DNA from: Corylus avellana | Taxonomy: Eukaryota; Streptophyta; Magnoliopsida; Fagales; Betulaceae | Assembly (NCBI RefSeq): GCF_901000735.1 | Contig: NC_081543.1 | Span: 37,568,590-37,632,589, forward strand | Reading direction: 5' to 3' | DNA length: 64,000 nt | Part shown: positions 47,968-58,361 of the stretch, in pieces | Layout of the letters: every line of letters begins with the position of its first letter | How positions within the stretch are numbered: the first letter of the stretch is position 1 | Notes under the pieces: generated by a model | Databases searched by the model: none | What the model saw: only the letters and a program-made list of their open reading frames with translations | What the model was told of the DNA's origin: nothing | Program-made: the position numbers and the translations under genes

Positions 47968-49780
47968 TACCAAAATTCTTGAAATGATCGATCGATGTTT
48001 TCTCTTCATACATTTACAAGGAAAATTTTCAGGTTATATATTGTAGAATATAACTATGGAGATACATCATTTTTTCATTCTAAATAATCTTTATTCTCAA
48101 GATGAATCTCCACATTTCTGTTGGCTGCAACATGAAGAGCATACCTTAGCTTAGCTTCTATGGGATGGGCTGATCAACACGGGGCACCTTCTATTATTGT
48201 GGTTATATTTAACTGCATGTAATAGATTTGTAAGGAACAATTATGTGAATTAATTGTGGTATTTTTTATATCTATATTTTGCTATTAAAAAACAATTATA
48301 TGAATTGGTAGTAGATTTGTAAGGAACAATGTTACAATGGCCATGGTATGGTTTCGGTTATATATGTTTATTAGCAATTAATTATTTATTTCGTATTACG
48401 TTTTTATGTCTATATAAGATTATGATCTCTTTTAATTTATTATCAGGTGGCATGAGAGTGTGCCACTAATTTTGTAAATTGGTGGGGCATAAAAATGTGC
48501 CAATAAGTTATAAATCTTGGCACATTATTATATGCGAGGACTTCTTGGCATGTCTCATGTGCACGATATAATGTTTTGGTCCTCCTGGGCACTCTACTAC
48601 AGATATTTACTAACCTGAAATATATACTGACATTTAATCACACTTCCAGGCATTTAATTAGTGCCAGGACCGTTCTTTTGTAGTGAAAACCAGCTTCCAA
48701 TCAAATATTTATTTTGCATTTTTTTTGTTTTGTTAATCCATTGTAGGAGTTTTTTACAAATTTGAAGAGCCATTTTAGATAGAAGTAACATTTGGCTCTT
48801 TCATTGTAATTGCTCTTATAAATATCTTACAAATTAAGCTAACGTAGCAAAGTCTAATAGCCATTAATTGGATATTGCTTTTAGCAATGTATGATCCAAG
48901 ATTTAGTACTCTACTAAGAAATATTTATAGAATGTTTGTGTGGTATGTAGCTAGTTAGGATTACTCTATTCTCACCACATAAAAAAAAAAAAAAAAAAAA
49001 AAAGACAAAAAGTGTAATACTAAAAACCATATTTAATTAAAAGAAGTGACATTTTTTTTTGTTTTTGTTTTTTTTTTGTAATTTGGGAATTTATACACTT
49101 TTTGAAATTGTAGTGGATCCACAAACTCTTCTCTCATTGGCCCCTTTTATCGCACACATATTGAACTCTTTAAATAAAATTTAAATTTGAAGAGAAAAAA
49201 TAAAAATTTTAATATATATGTATATATGACATATAGCAAGCTCAAAGCACCCAACAACATTCTTAATTAACATAGTCTAAGACTTTTAATAAATAAAATA
49301 TAATTCATCACGCCATGGACATGGTGAAATCTTTTCCAAAGATTGTTAAACGTTTTTAGTTAAATACTATTTATCTCACTTTTTCATTTTTCAAACACTC
49401 TCTTATTTTTTGCATCACATCAATCACTTTTTATTATTATTCAAATAAAAAAAAAATACTACAAAACAATTTTTTTTTTTTTTTAACATTTTTTCATACC
49501 AAATATTCTTACTTGTTCACTTTTGAAAAAAAAAAAAAATTCTTACTCTTTTTTTTTTTTACATCAATCAATTTTTGCTAATCAAAACCCTTTAACAAAC
49601 ACACCCAGAAGCTCCTTATTTCACTCCAATTATGAGGAATGTTCCTTTTTTGGTCTCGAGCTTAAAAAAAGTGATGACATCATCTTTATTCAGGTTCTTC
49701 TAGTGAGCAAAGCCGCTCCAATTATGGGTGAGATGAGATCTGAGATTAGCAACTTCTACAAAAAAAACAACTTTCCAAGG
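47968..49780. other. AT-rich spacer within duplication copy B
   Basis: Matches copy A without its insertions. Contains long A and T runs (for example 48978-49002). No gene seen. Confidence 0.5.
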
Positions 49781-51749
49781 TTTTTTTTTTTTTTTTGGGG
49801 ATGAATAAGAAATATCATTAAAACCAGAGCTTAAAACAGAGCAACACCTCAAAACAGTCCCTTACAAAGGCTAAAAACTAGCCAAAAAAACAAGTAAAAA
49901 CAACCTCCACAATCAACAAAAGTGAGGAAAGACAACCAAAACAAGAAAAAACAGCCTACATGCCATCATTCACAAGCATATCAGTATGCAAATTCCACAA
50001 AGAGCATAAAGCAAGATTTTCTTTAGTTCTAGAAAACCCTCATTTCCTAGCCATTCTAGTTCTTACTTCTCACAAGATTTTTTTTTTTTTTTTTTTTTTT
50101 TGAATTTGAATTTGAATTTGCTCTTCAGTGCTTGGAGTACCATCATGTCTAAGCTCATTTCTAGTGCGCCAAAGATTGTACACAGCAAGCCCAAGAACCA
50201 GACGACATAACAAACAATGAAGGAATTTATTCCCTCAATTATTACACTCTAGATGCATAAGATCATCCCAGATCATAGGAGGCTACTCAACCCTACATCA
50301 AAGCATGCAGAAGTTTCAGATTCTATAACTAAAACTGCATTAAAAAAAAAAAAGATGATCCGAGTCTTCAATTGGCTATGGCAGAAACTGCATTGCACCT
50401 CACCCTTATAGCCCCATTTAAGCAATCTTTCCTCTGTAAGAAGCCTATCCTTCATAACAAGCCACATGATAAAAGCTTGCTTAGGAATGGCAAGAGGAAA
50501 CCAAACCATCTTCCACCAAAGAGACTTCTCCCTCTTCTCTATAAGAACATCCCAAGTATCTGAGTTGACATAAAAACCCTTTTTTAGAAGCAGTCCAAAC
50601 TGGTTTATCACAAATCCCCAATCCTACTTCAGGAAGTCTAGCTTGTATCTCAATAAGAGCTTTAGACCTAGTTGGTCTCCAAAGCCAATCCCCATTACAA
50701 ATAACATAAGAAAGCCTTGCTTCAATATTACTATGAGCATCATAAACAGCCCTGAAGCCATAATGCTCAATCAAGATCCCTGCTGCATGCCACCAATCCA
50801 ACCACAAATGGATATTTTCTCCGCTCCTAACTTCAAACTTCAAGAAACGTTTGGCAATATCCTTCAGCTTCAAAATTTTTCTCCAACTCCAAGAACAATT
50901 ATGAGGAATGTCTACACTCCAAAAGCTCTTTCTTTTCAAGAGGTTTTCTTTCACCCAAGCTACCCAAATAGATCCAGATCTAGCAAAAATGCTCTAAATA
51001 TGCTTAAGCATAGAGGACTGGTTCTAAACTTCTAGCCTCTTCAACTCCAAACCACCCTCCTTCTTAGGAAAGCAAATATCAGAGCAAGCAACATTTGCCT
51101 TTGCTACACCTTCCCCTTTCCCATTCCAAAGAAAACAATTAAACTTTTGTTCAATAGCTTTAAGAATCTTCTTAGGGAGAAAGAAGATTCCTATCTAATA
51201 AACTTGTAAACTGTAAAGGACAGAGGATAATAACTGAAGCCTGCCTGCATATGAAAGATTCTTGGACAGCCAAGAGTCTATACGACCACTAATTCTATCT
51301 AGCAAAGCCCCATAGTTTGCTGAAGAAAACCTAGAAGAAATGAGAGGAACACCAAAATATCTCACAGGGAGGTGACCTTCCTTCATCATCAGCTAATCTA
51401 ACAAAACATGTTTCACTCTATCTGAAATTCTAGAACAAAAAAAAATGAACTCTTTGAAGGATTGGCTTTCAAACTAGACAAATTCTCAAATTCAAGAAGA
51501 GTAGCCTTAATAACAGTAATAGAACTCAAGCTTGCTTCAGAGAAAATCAAAAGATCATCAGCAAAACATAAGTGAGTAAGCTTCAATCTCACACACTTAG
51601 AATGAAATTTGAAACCAGAATAAGTACCAGTATGATCAGCCATGATTCTAGAAAAAACTTTCAAGGTTTTCTTTCTTCCATGTCATACAAAGTAACATAA
51701 CTTTTTGTCGCTCCACCTTCAATATTAATAAAAGGAAAACCAAAATCAG
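49781..51749 (-). mobile_element. L1-type LINE 3' fragment, copy B
   Basis: Same element as in copy A but extending further. Minus-strand frames at 51195-51389 (RYFGVPLISSRFSSANYGALLDRI..) and 51413-51664 (LTHLCFADDLLIFSEA, the RT catalytic FADD block) add the C-terminal half of the reverse transcriptase. Frames are broken by stops. The 5' part disappears into the gap at 51750. Confidence 0.88.
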
Positions 51750-51849
51750 NNNNNNNNNNNNNNNNNNNNNNNNNNNNNNNNNNNNNNNNNNNNNNNNNNN
51801 NNNNNNNNNNNNNNNNNNNNNNNNNNNNNNNNNNNNNNNNNNNNNNNNN
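51750..51849. other. Assembly gap (100 N)
   Basis: Placeholder gap separating the LINE from the fragment-capturing element. Confidence 0.99.
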
Positions 51850-52940
51850 GAGACCAGGCTAGGTCGCTGGCAGACCCACTCCAGGGTCTAGCCGCAACCC
51901 GTCGTGCGCCGTGGGTCTAGGCCAGACCCAGGCGTTGTCTCCCGCCTCCTTCTTTGCCCATCTCTCCGCCTGCTGTGTCTCCCTCTTCCTACTTTGCTTT
52001 CTGTGATCAAAAGCTGTTTGGTTGTTGAGAATGTTAAACAGGAAGACAAAAACTACTCACATTTCTCTATCCGAACCCAAAATACCACAATTCAAACTGT
52101 AAGCAACACATTAACAATCTTTTCATTAGTTAAAACTTTTTCAGTCACCGCAACAACCATGGACTTTCCAAGAACCAACCAAGCAGGATGAATTTTCCTC
52201 AGGGAAGAATATGGTAAAAACAGAATTCGGTTCTATGCAGAGCTATTCCCCTGAGTTTTCAACCATACAGACCAACACTCAGGCAAACTCAGACACTCAA
52301 CAGATGGTCTGATGAAGGATACAATTGGAGAAAATATGGTCAAAAACAAGCGAAAGGAAGCGAAAATCCAAGAAATGAAGCTATTCCCCTGAGTTTGCAC
52401 GCCTGGATCCAGACCCAAGCGGCCCCGCTGGGTCTCGGCCAAACCCAGCGTGGGTCACCAGACCCACACCAGGGTGACCCACGGCTGGGTCTGTCCACGA
52501 CGTTATCTACCGTTCCATCGACGAATCCAACGCCGACAAGGCTCACTTCAAAGAAACAATCACCATGTTCAAGAAACAGAGCAGCTCTAGAGCTAAGCGT
52601 GGCACTCTTGATCGAAGATTGGATGGAGAAGCAGAGCATTTGCAGCTCTGTGCTCTTCAACTCAACCTCAAGCTCCTCACAGTCTAGCTCTGGCGTAGCC
52701 TTTTCATCCTCCGAAACAGAGTCAAGCTACAAACACAAATCGAAGCCCAAATTGCAGAGCTCCAAGAAGCAAGTGAAGCCGGAGTATAGGAATTCAGAGA
52801 AGCAGTCCAAGCCAAAGATTGAGGGTGGTTTTACGCACAAACCTCACGTACCCACGGCGGGTCGTGGGCAGATCCGCCGTGGGTCTGGCCGCCCACGGCT
52901 GGGTGTAGGCCAGACCCACCCGCGACCCAGCCTAGTCCCA
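51850..52940. mobile_element. Gene-fragment-capturing transposon (Pack-type), left end in gap
   Basis: The left edge (GACCAGGCTAGGTCGCTGG..GTGGGTCTAGGCCAGACCCA) and the right edge (GGGTGTAGGCCAGACCCACC..GCGACCCAGCCTAGTCCC) are imperfect inverted repeats built of GGGTCT/AGACCC motifs. A third such block lies at 52395-52500. Between them are two non-repetitive fragments: a WRKY33-like piece (52019-52373) and an unidentified coding-like piece (about 52500-52835). The layout matches a Pack-MULE or similar element carrying host gene pieces. The superfamily is not established because the left terminus is missing. Confidence 0.65.
52019..52373 (+). pseudogene. WRKY33-like (group I WRKY) gene fragment
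   Basis: Across shifted frames the sequence reads ENVKQEDKNYSHFSIRTQN, then KTEFGSMQSYSPEFSTIQTN, then GYNWRKYGQKQAKGSENPR with the WRKY heptapeptide intact at 52326-52346. Order and content match the N-terminal WRKY region of WRKY33-type factors. At least two frame changes and stops separate the blocks. Homology ends right after NPR, a position where many WRKY genes have an intron, so capture may have ended at an exon boundary. The downstream 18 bases AGCTATTCCCCTGAGTTT repeat a stretch from within the fragment (about 52239). Confidence 0.8.
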
Positions 52941-53769
52941 ATTTTTTTTTGTCTTTTTCCTTGCCACATCAATTTGTAAGGCTTTGTTTGTGAAAAACCT
53001 TTGTAAGTGTAGCAATTCTCAATCCAATGACAAAAATTCAACATAATAGTAACTTTATCTTCTAACTGGTTCAGTCGATCGAGTAAAACAACTGGTTGTG
53101 TTTGATTGTCTTTTTAACTTTTTTTAGTCATATTGCATCCTCATTTACGGGATGATCTCATTCTTTTTTTTTTTTTTTTTTTTTTGAGGAAGGGATGATC
53201 TCATTCTGATTACATCATCCTGATTACGTACATGAAATCAGCTGTCGACGCTATAATGGATGCCCCACGACAAATGACAAATATTAGAACTAATATCAAT
53301 TAACCACATATAATACTAATTGTTTGAAGACATTAATTAAAGCAGACTTTAATATTCTATAATCAAATCTGGAAAATGAAAGTGATGTGATTACAAGCTA
53401 AAATTTTGATATAATTACTAGGGTTAAGTAATTTAATTGGACTAAACAGTTTATGCATATATTATTTTCATTGCATATATTCAGCTTGACGATTATTCTA
53501 CTTTATGATCTAGCTTTTGATTGGGGACCCATTTGGTAATTTGGGGAAAAAAATGGCGAAAAGTGTGAAGACCTTTCATGATCTTGCTTTGGAAGAACAT
53601 TGCATCTCCACCCCACAAAATCTATAAAGAGTCAATCACGTGACCCTACACATGCATGCACGTACATTGCACGTAAAAGTATAAAGTTTTTATTATTATT
53701 ATTATTGTAACAAGTAGTGGCGTTAGGTAGTGTCTATCTAATTAATTAAGACGTAGAGATGTGATTCAG
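52941..53769. other. AT-rich spacer
   Basis: No gene seen. Contains a T24 run near 53163-53185 flanked by a short duplication (GGATGATCTCATTCT on both sides), consistent with a small retroposed or slipped insertion. Confidence 0.45.
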
Positions 53770-53860
53770 CGCACGTCAGTGCAAAATTTTTTTTTTTTTT
53801 TTTCTTAAAAAAAAAAAAAAAAATTTTTGGCACGCCGCGTGCTGTTTTACATTACCCTAA
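53770..53860. repeat. Hairpin repeat related to 21915-22115
   Basis: T18/A17 tracts followed by GGCACGCCGCGTGCTGTTTTACATTACCC, the same arm sequence as near 21946. Probably one end of the same MITE family. Confidence 0.5.
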
Positions 53861-54269
53861 GACGTAAAAAGGATCATAAACCACACGGAATCTACTTAGC
53901 TCTCTCCTCTGCCTCCAGCCTCTAACCGCCACTTCACCATCTCATCAACCGTTAGAGAATAGGATCATTTTAATCAATTTTTTTTATTTTTTAACGTATC
54001 ACTAATAATTAGCAAGACATAATCAGGCTGTATCTTAGAATGTTCTGTGAAGTGGGGTCTTACTTTGAAAAGATCCTGATTGTTGAGCAACACCTAAGAA
54101 TAAAAATTGCTGCTTCGATGGTTAACGACAAAAGGGTCTATTCGCAGGACTCCTTTGCTTGTGACCAAACTTGGTGGTGGCCAAGACATTCTTTTGACTT
54201 CAGAAGAATGCATGCCAAATGTTTAGTGGGGGTAGGTAGCCCCTGCCCTGGACTCGATCTATAAATTGT
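53861..54269. other. Spacer without a recognisable gene
   Basis: A 74-codon open frame (54040-54264) is not recognised and has no supporting features. Confidence 0.4.
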
Positions 54270-55018
54270 AAGCTCATGTTGGGTATCCAAACACATTCGA
54301 CTAAACATTAGAGTGCACTTCGGTTAGAGTCTCTCTATCTTTTGTACATGTGTTTACATTATTTGATATTTTGATATGATTTCTCTATGGATATGTTGAT
54401 GTTTGATTTGAATCGTTCCGATAGAGTTTCTATTACGACAAATTTTTTATTTAGATTTGCAATTGATTCGTTTTCTGAATAGCTTAAGATCTTTTTTTTT
54501 AAAGAAAAAAAAAATCAATATGTTTTGTTTTTTCATTGATTTCTGGTTAACTAAATATAGCTATGGCATGGATTTAATAGAAAAGATGGGTCATCCATTC
54601 AGTACAAGGCTGTGTGAGACTGTGAGTTAGTCTGTGTTTGTTTTTGATAAAAGAGCTTGAATTAAATGGATATATTACGTTAGTAATCTTCTTTCTTGAA
54701 TAAAATAAGAAAAGACAATATTAACCTTTATGCCCAAAGTAGCACCTCTACTGTCGTAAAAAAAGTAATGCCTGGCAATATCGACGTTTTGTTATGCGGA
54801 TCCCCAACAACCAGTCCACCACCTTCGTCCTTTCTCCGACCAACTCCTCCATCGTTGGCTGCTTTTACTCAATTTTTAATATCACTTCTAGCTTTGTATG
54901 TGATTTTGCTTGTTTATATTTTTATTTTATCACTTAATTGTTCTTATAATTCCTCCAACGCAATAATTCATTCTAGGATCGGAACTCAGAAGCCTCAACA
55001 TCGACTTCGACTTCAGCC

Positions 55019-55363
55019 ATGGAAGAGATGTTTACCAAGGTTCTCACGAGAAGTGACATCAAAGAAGGAAGAGTATATTTACCGTCATCGCATGCTGAAA
55101 GATTCGGTGTTGCGAATGGAGGTCAAGTGATTGTTTATGACGCTCCGATGAACATTACCTGGAACATGCATTTTATTACAAGAGGTGGTAAAAATTATCT
55201 ATGCAGCCAATGGGGCGGATTTGTTGAGCAAAAGGACTTTGGAATAGGTGATACTGTCACATTTTATGAATATGAGCACCAAGGACCAATGGGGGAAAGA
55301 CGCTTTTGGATTGAACGGACACAAGTAGGGATTGATCTCAACGGTCCTCCTCCAGAGAACTAA
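55019..55363 (+). CDS. Single-domain B3 DNA-binding protein, copy 1
   Basis: 114 residues from the ATG at 55019 (MEEMFTKVLTRSDI..) forming essentially one B3 domain: FTKVLTRSDIKEGRVYLP at the start, a central W (ITWNMHF), QWGGFVEQKDFGIGDTVTFYEY and a C-terminal strand RRFWIERTQVGIDLN. B3 proteins are nuclear DNA-binding factors; small single-B3 members of plants are mostly uncharacterised. The frame is open upstream to an acceptor at 54977. An alternative model joins an exon starting at ATG 54768 (donor TAT|GTGATT at 54900) and would add a Ser/Pro-rich and hydrophobic N-terminus. The short form is preferred. Confidence 0.72.
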   Translation: MEEMFTKVLTRSDIKEGRVYLPSSHAERFGVANGGQVIVYDAPMNITWNMHFITRGGKNYLCSQWGGFVEQKDFGIGDTVTFYEYEHQGPMGERRFWIERTQVGIDLNGPPPEN

Positions 55364-56017
55364 TTAAGGATCATTAGGACATGAGGTGTCTCTCTTCTTT
55401 TATGTGATGCATAAGTACACTAATAAGTTTCGGTTTGTACTCTTTTGTTTTCTCTGTATTCGTCATTGTCCTCCAATATTATTGTCGGTCGACGACATTG
55501 AATTATGTAAGCTTGGAGTTGTTTGTTACTAAAATAAAAAATTTGTTAAAATATTGTGTCAAATGAAAGTTTAATTGATTAGCAAGCTAGTCATGGTCAA
55601 AATTAATTGGGCTGGAGAAAATTGCTTAAACTCAATATATGACATTATCTAAAGATTAAAAACATTTGCTTATCACTTTTATATGCTATGCAAAGAACAT
55701 ACATTTAGCTTATCACTTTTCAACCAAAAAAAGATTCGATTCCACAAAAAATTCAACCAAAAAGGGTTGAAGCTGTTGAAGTGATGGTTAAAGTCAAAGG
55801 TTGTTGTCGGACCATTCCACCACAGTCGAATTGATTAGCGATATTCATGTTGGTTTCTTAAGATTTCGTGCGTCAATGATTACAACATGACTCAACGGAT
55901 ATTAATCTATTATATATAGATTGTATATATATAGTAAAGTTACTCATATATATATATATATATATATATAAGGCTCGGTGAAAAAGGCACCGTGAGAATT
56001 TAGAAAGAAAAATGTTA

Positions 56018-56313
56018 ACACTTTTTTTTTTTTTTTTCTAATTAAAAGGATGGGAAGAGGCGACCAGTGTAATTTCCCTCCTTGGGCGTGACCATCGGGG
56101 TTCCAATCTGCTGTGGAATGTCCAGTTTGAGCCATAGGTACTGCCTGAAAAGGCGAGCCCGTCACCACAACCCCACCAAAGTGTGAGCCGGTAGAGCCTC
56201 TTTATAGTAGCATCTGGTTCACGCATTTACTACCGCAAGCGGATTCGAACACACGACCACTAGGATGAAAGGAGTTCTTCTACCAACTCAACTACCACCT
56301 TGGTGGTAAAAAA
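56018..56313 (-). mobile_element. tRNA-derived SINE
   Basis: On the minus strand the element starts ACCACCAAGGTGGTAGTTGAG near 56307. It has an A-box-like TGGTAGTTGAGTTGGTAG and a B-box-like GTGTTCGAATCC (pol III internal promoter) and ends in a poly(A) tail (plus-strand T run 56022-56037). AAAAATGTTA flanks both sides (56008-56017 and 56314-56323). The partner duplication has this 10-mer once at 62971-62980, the empty site. Confidence 0.88.
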
Positions 56314-56323
56314 AAAAATGTTA

Positions 56324-57399
56324 CTTATTAACAATATAGCATATTATCATTTACCAATAAGAATTAAATATATTTTTTTATATATATTCTATAAAAAAAA
56401 AAATTTAAGCTAAGAACTGCTTTTAGCTTAAATACACAAAACGTGGGTTGAAGTCGCATCACTTTAAACCTGTGCATAAAAAGGCAGTATTAATCGAGTG
56501 GCTTTGCTGTAGTCTTGCGGCCTTCTAGAAGGTGGTTTGATCTTTTTCACGCTTTTACGTTGTTTGAAGGCCACCATGCATGTGATCATGACAAAAGTAC
56601 AAATAAGAATATTTTTGTCTTATCATAAGGAATATTCACAATAAGAGCATTTTTAGTAGTTTCTTTGTTATTTTTTTTTATATTTAAAAATTTAAACTAT
56701 TTTTTACTTTTTCATATCAAAATACACTTTAATAATTTTTCTTAATTATTCTCTATACCATTAAAATATTTATTTTAATAATCATAAGGATTATAATAGT
56801 AGAGTTTCACGTAGCAATCCTAATATTTAGGGTTCATTTAGATAGTTTACTGTTTGACTTTTTTGTGATTTTTTAAACATATTTCCTAAACTTAAGAAAC
56901 AGACTCCCTTCAAAAGCCCAACATTGGTTTTATGTGCTTCCACGTGGACCCGTTATATACACCGGTAAAGTTCAATCTTATGCCACGTCTGTTTAAGAAA
57001 CAAAAAAAATTAACCTCTCTCTCTCACACACACACACGTACGATCGTAGCCTATATATATATATATATATATATTCGGTTTTGGTTTAAGTGCTTTGAAA
57101 AATAATCTATAGCACATGTTTTATAATTTTTTTAACTGATTATATTTAAATTTACTTTCTAGCCTTCACGTTAAAACAAACATAGAACAATTAAACTTAA
57201 CCATTTTTTTTTTTATATATATATAAACATCTTTGAGCGTTCGCAATGGATGAACTAAATTTTTATTTAAGATGACTTTTCAATACTCATTTTTATTTAG
57301 TTTAACTAATAAATTTTTAAATATTTCTACATCTGATTAGCTATATTTCTATTTATTATATTAAAATAATATTTTATTTTTTAATTTTAATTCAAAAAA
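56324..57399. other. AT-rich 3' spacer of the B3 unit
   Basis: Matches 62981-63885 up to about 57060, then unique AT-rich sequence running into the gap. No gene seen. Confidence 0.5.
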
Positions 57400-57931
57400 N
57401 NNNNNNNNNNNNNNNNNNNNNNNNNNNNNNNNNNNNNNNNNNNNNNNNNNNNNNNNNNNNNNNNNNNNNNNNNNNNNNNNNNNNNNNNNNNNNNNNNNNN
57501 NNNNNNNNNNNNNNNNNNNNNNNNNNNNNNNNNNNNNNNNNNNNNNNNNNNNNNNNNNNNNNNNNNNNNNNNNNNNNNNNNNNNNNNNNNNNNNNNNNNN
57601 NNNNNNNNNNNNNNNNNNNNNNNNNNNNNNNNNNNNNNNNNNNNNNNNNNNNNNNNNNNNNNNNNNNNNNNNNNNNNNNNNNNNNNNNNNNNNNNNNNNN
57701 NNNNNNNNNNNNNNNNNNNNNNNNNNNNNNNNNNNNNNNNNNNNNNNNNNNNNNNNNNNNNNNNNNNNNNNNNNNNNNNNNNNNNNNNNNNNNNNNNNNN
57801 NNNNNNNNNNNNNNNNNNNNNNNNNNNNNNNNNNNNNNNNNNNNNNNNNNNNNNNNNNNNNNNNNNNNNNNNNNNNNNNNNNNNNNNNNNNNNNNNNNNN
57901 NNNNNNNNNNNNNNNNNNNNNNNNNNNNNNN
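57400..57931. other. Assembly gap (532 N)
   Basis: A sized gap inside A-rich sequence: A6 before and A19 after, suggesting that a poly(A)-rich repeat defeated assembly. Confidence 0.99.
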
Positions 57932-58304
57932 AAAAAAAAAAAAAAAAAAACGACTCCCTTCAAAAGTGTAACACCCGAGGAATTTATTAGGATGGCTACG
58001 AATGTTTTAGTATAAATTTTTGTATTAAGTTAAATCAAATATATTAGGAAAATATAGATGATGTCTAATTTAATATTCTCAGTTTGAACTGAGAAGTAGA
58101 TAGTTAGAATTAGCTTTGATTTGCATTATGGATTATTTGGCATTCAAGATTTTTAGATTAACCGGATGCCTAAGAGTTATTAGTAATGGTAATATTAGTG
58201 TGATAAATAATTTAATTGGTTTGATTAGTTTAATGTAATAAGAAATATAGGTAATATTAGTGTGATAAATAATTTAATTGGTTTGATTAGTTTAATGTAA
58301 TAAG

Positions 58305-58361
<57 letters not shown>

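Larger units (their letters stand above)
46350..51209. repeat. Segmental duplication, copy B
   Basis: Partner of 38060-44801 in direct orientation. It lacks the LINE derivative and the two MITE/foldback insertions, keeps the 58 bases lost from copy A's long peptide gene, and continues past the point where copy A enters its gap. Confidence 0.9.
54270..57060. repeat. Segmental duplication, copy C (B3 gene unit)
   Basis: From about GCTCATGTTG..CAAACACATTCGAC to the CACACACGTACGATC..GCC(TA)n region this matches 61200-63885 in the same orientation, with a few percent differences and a SINE insertion unique to this copy. Confidence 0.88.

Noticed and set aside
56041..56307. Possible functional tRNA gene (A and B box)
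   Set aside because: No cloverleaf can be completed after the B box; the poly(A) tail and target-site duplication show a SINE.
57361..57963. 200-codon frame on the minus strand
   Set aside because: Almost entirely N; an artefact of the assembly gap.
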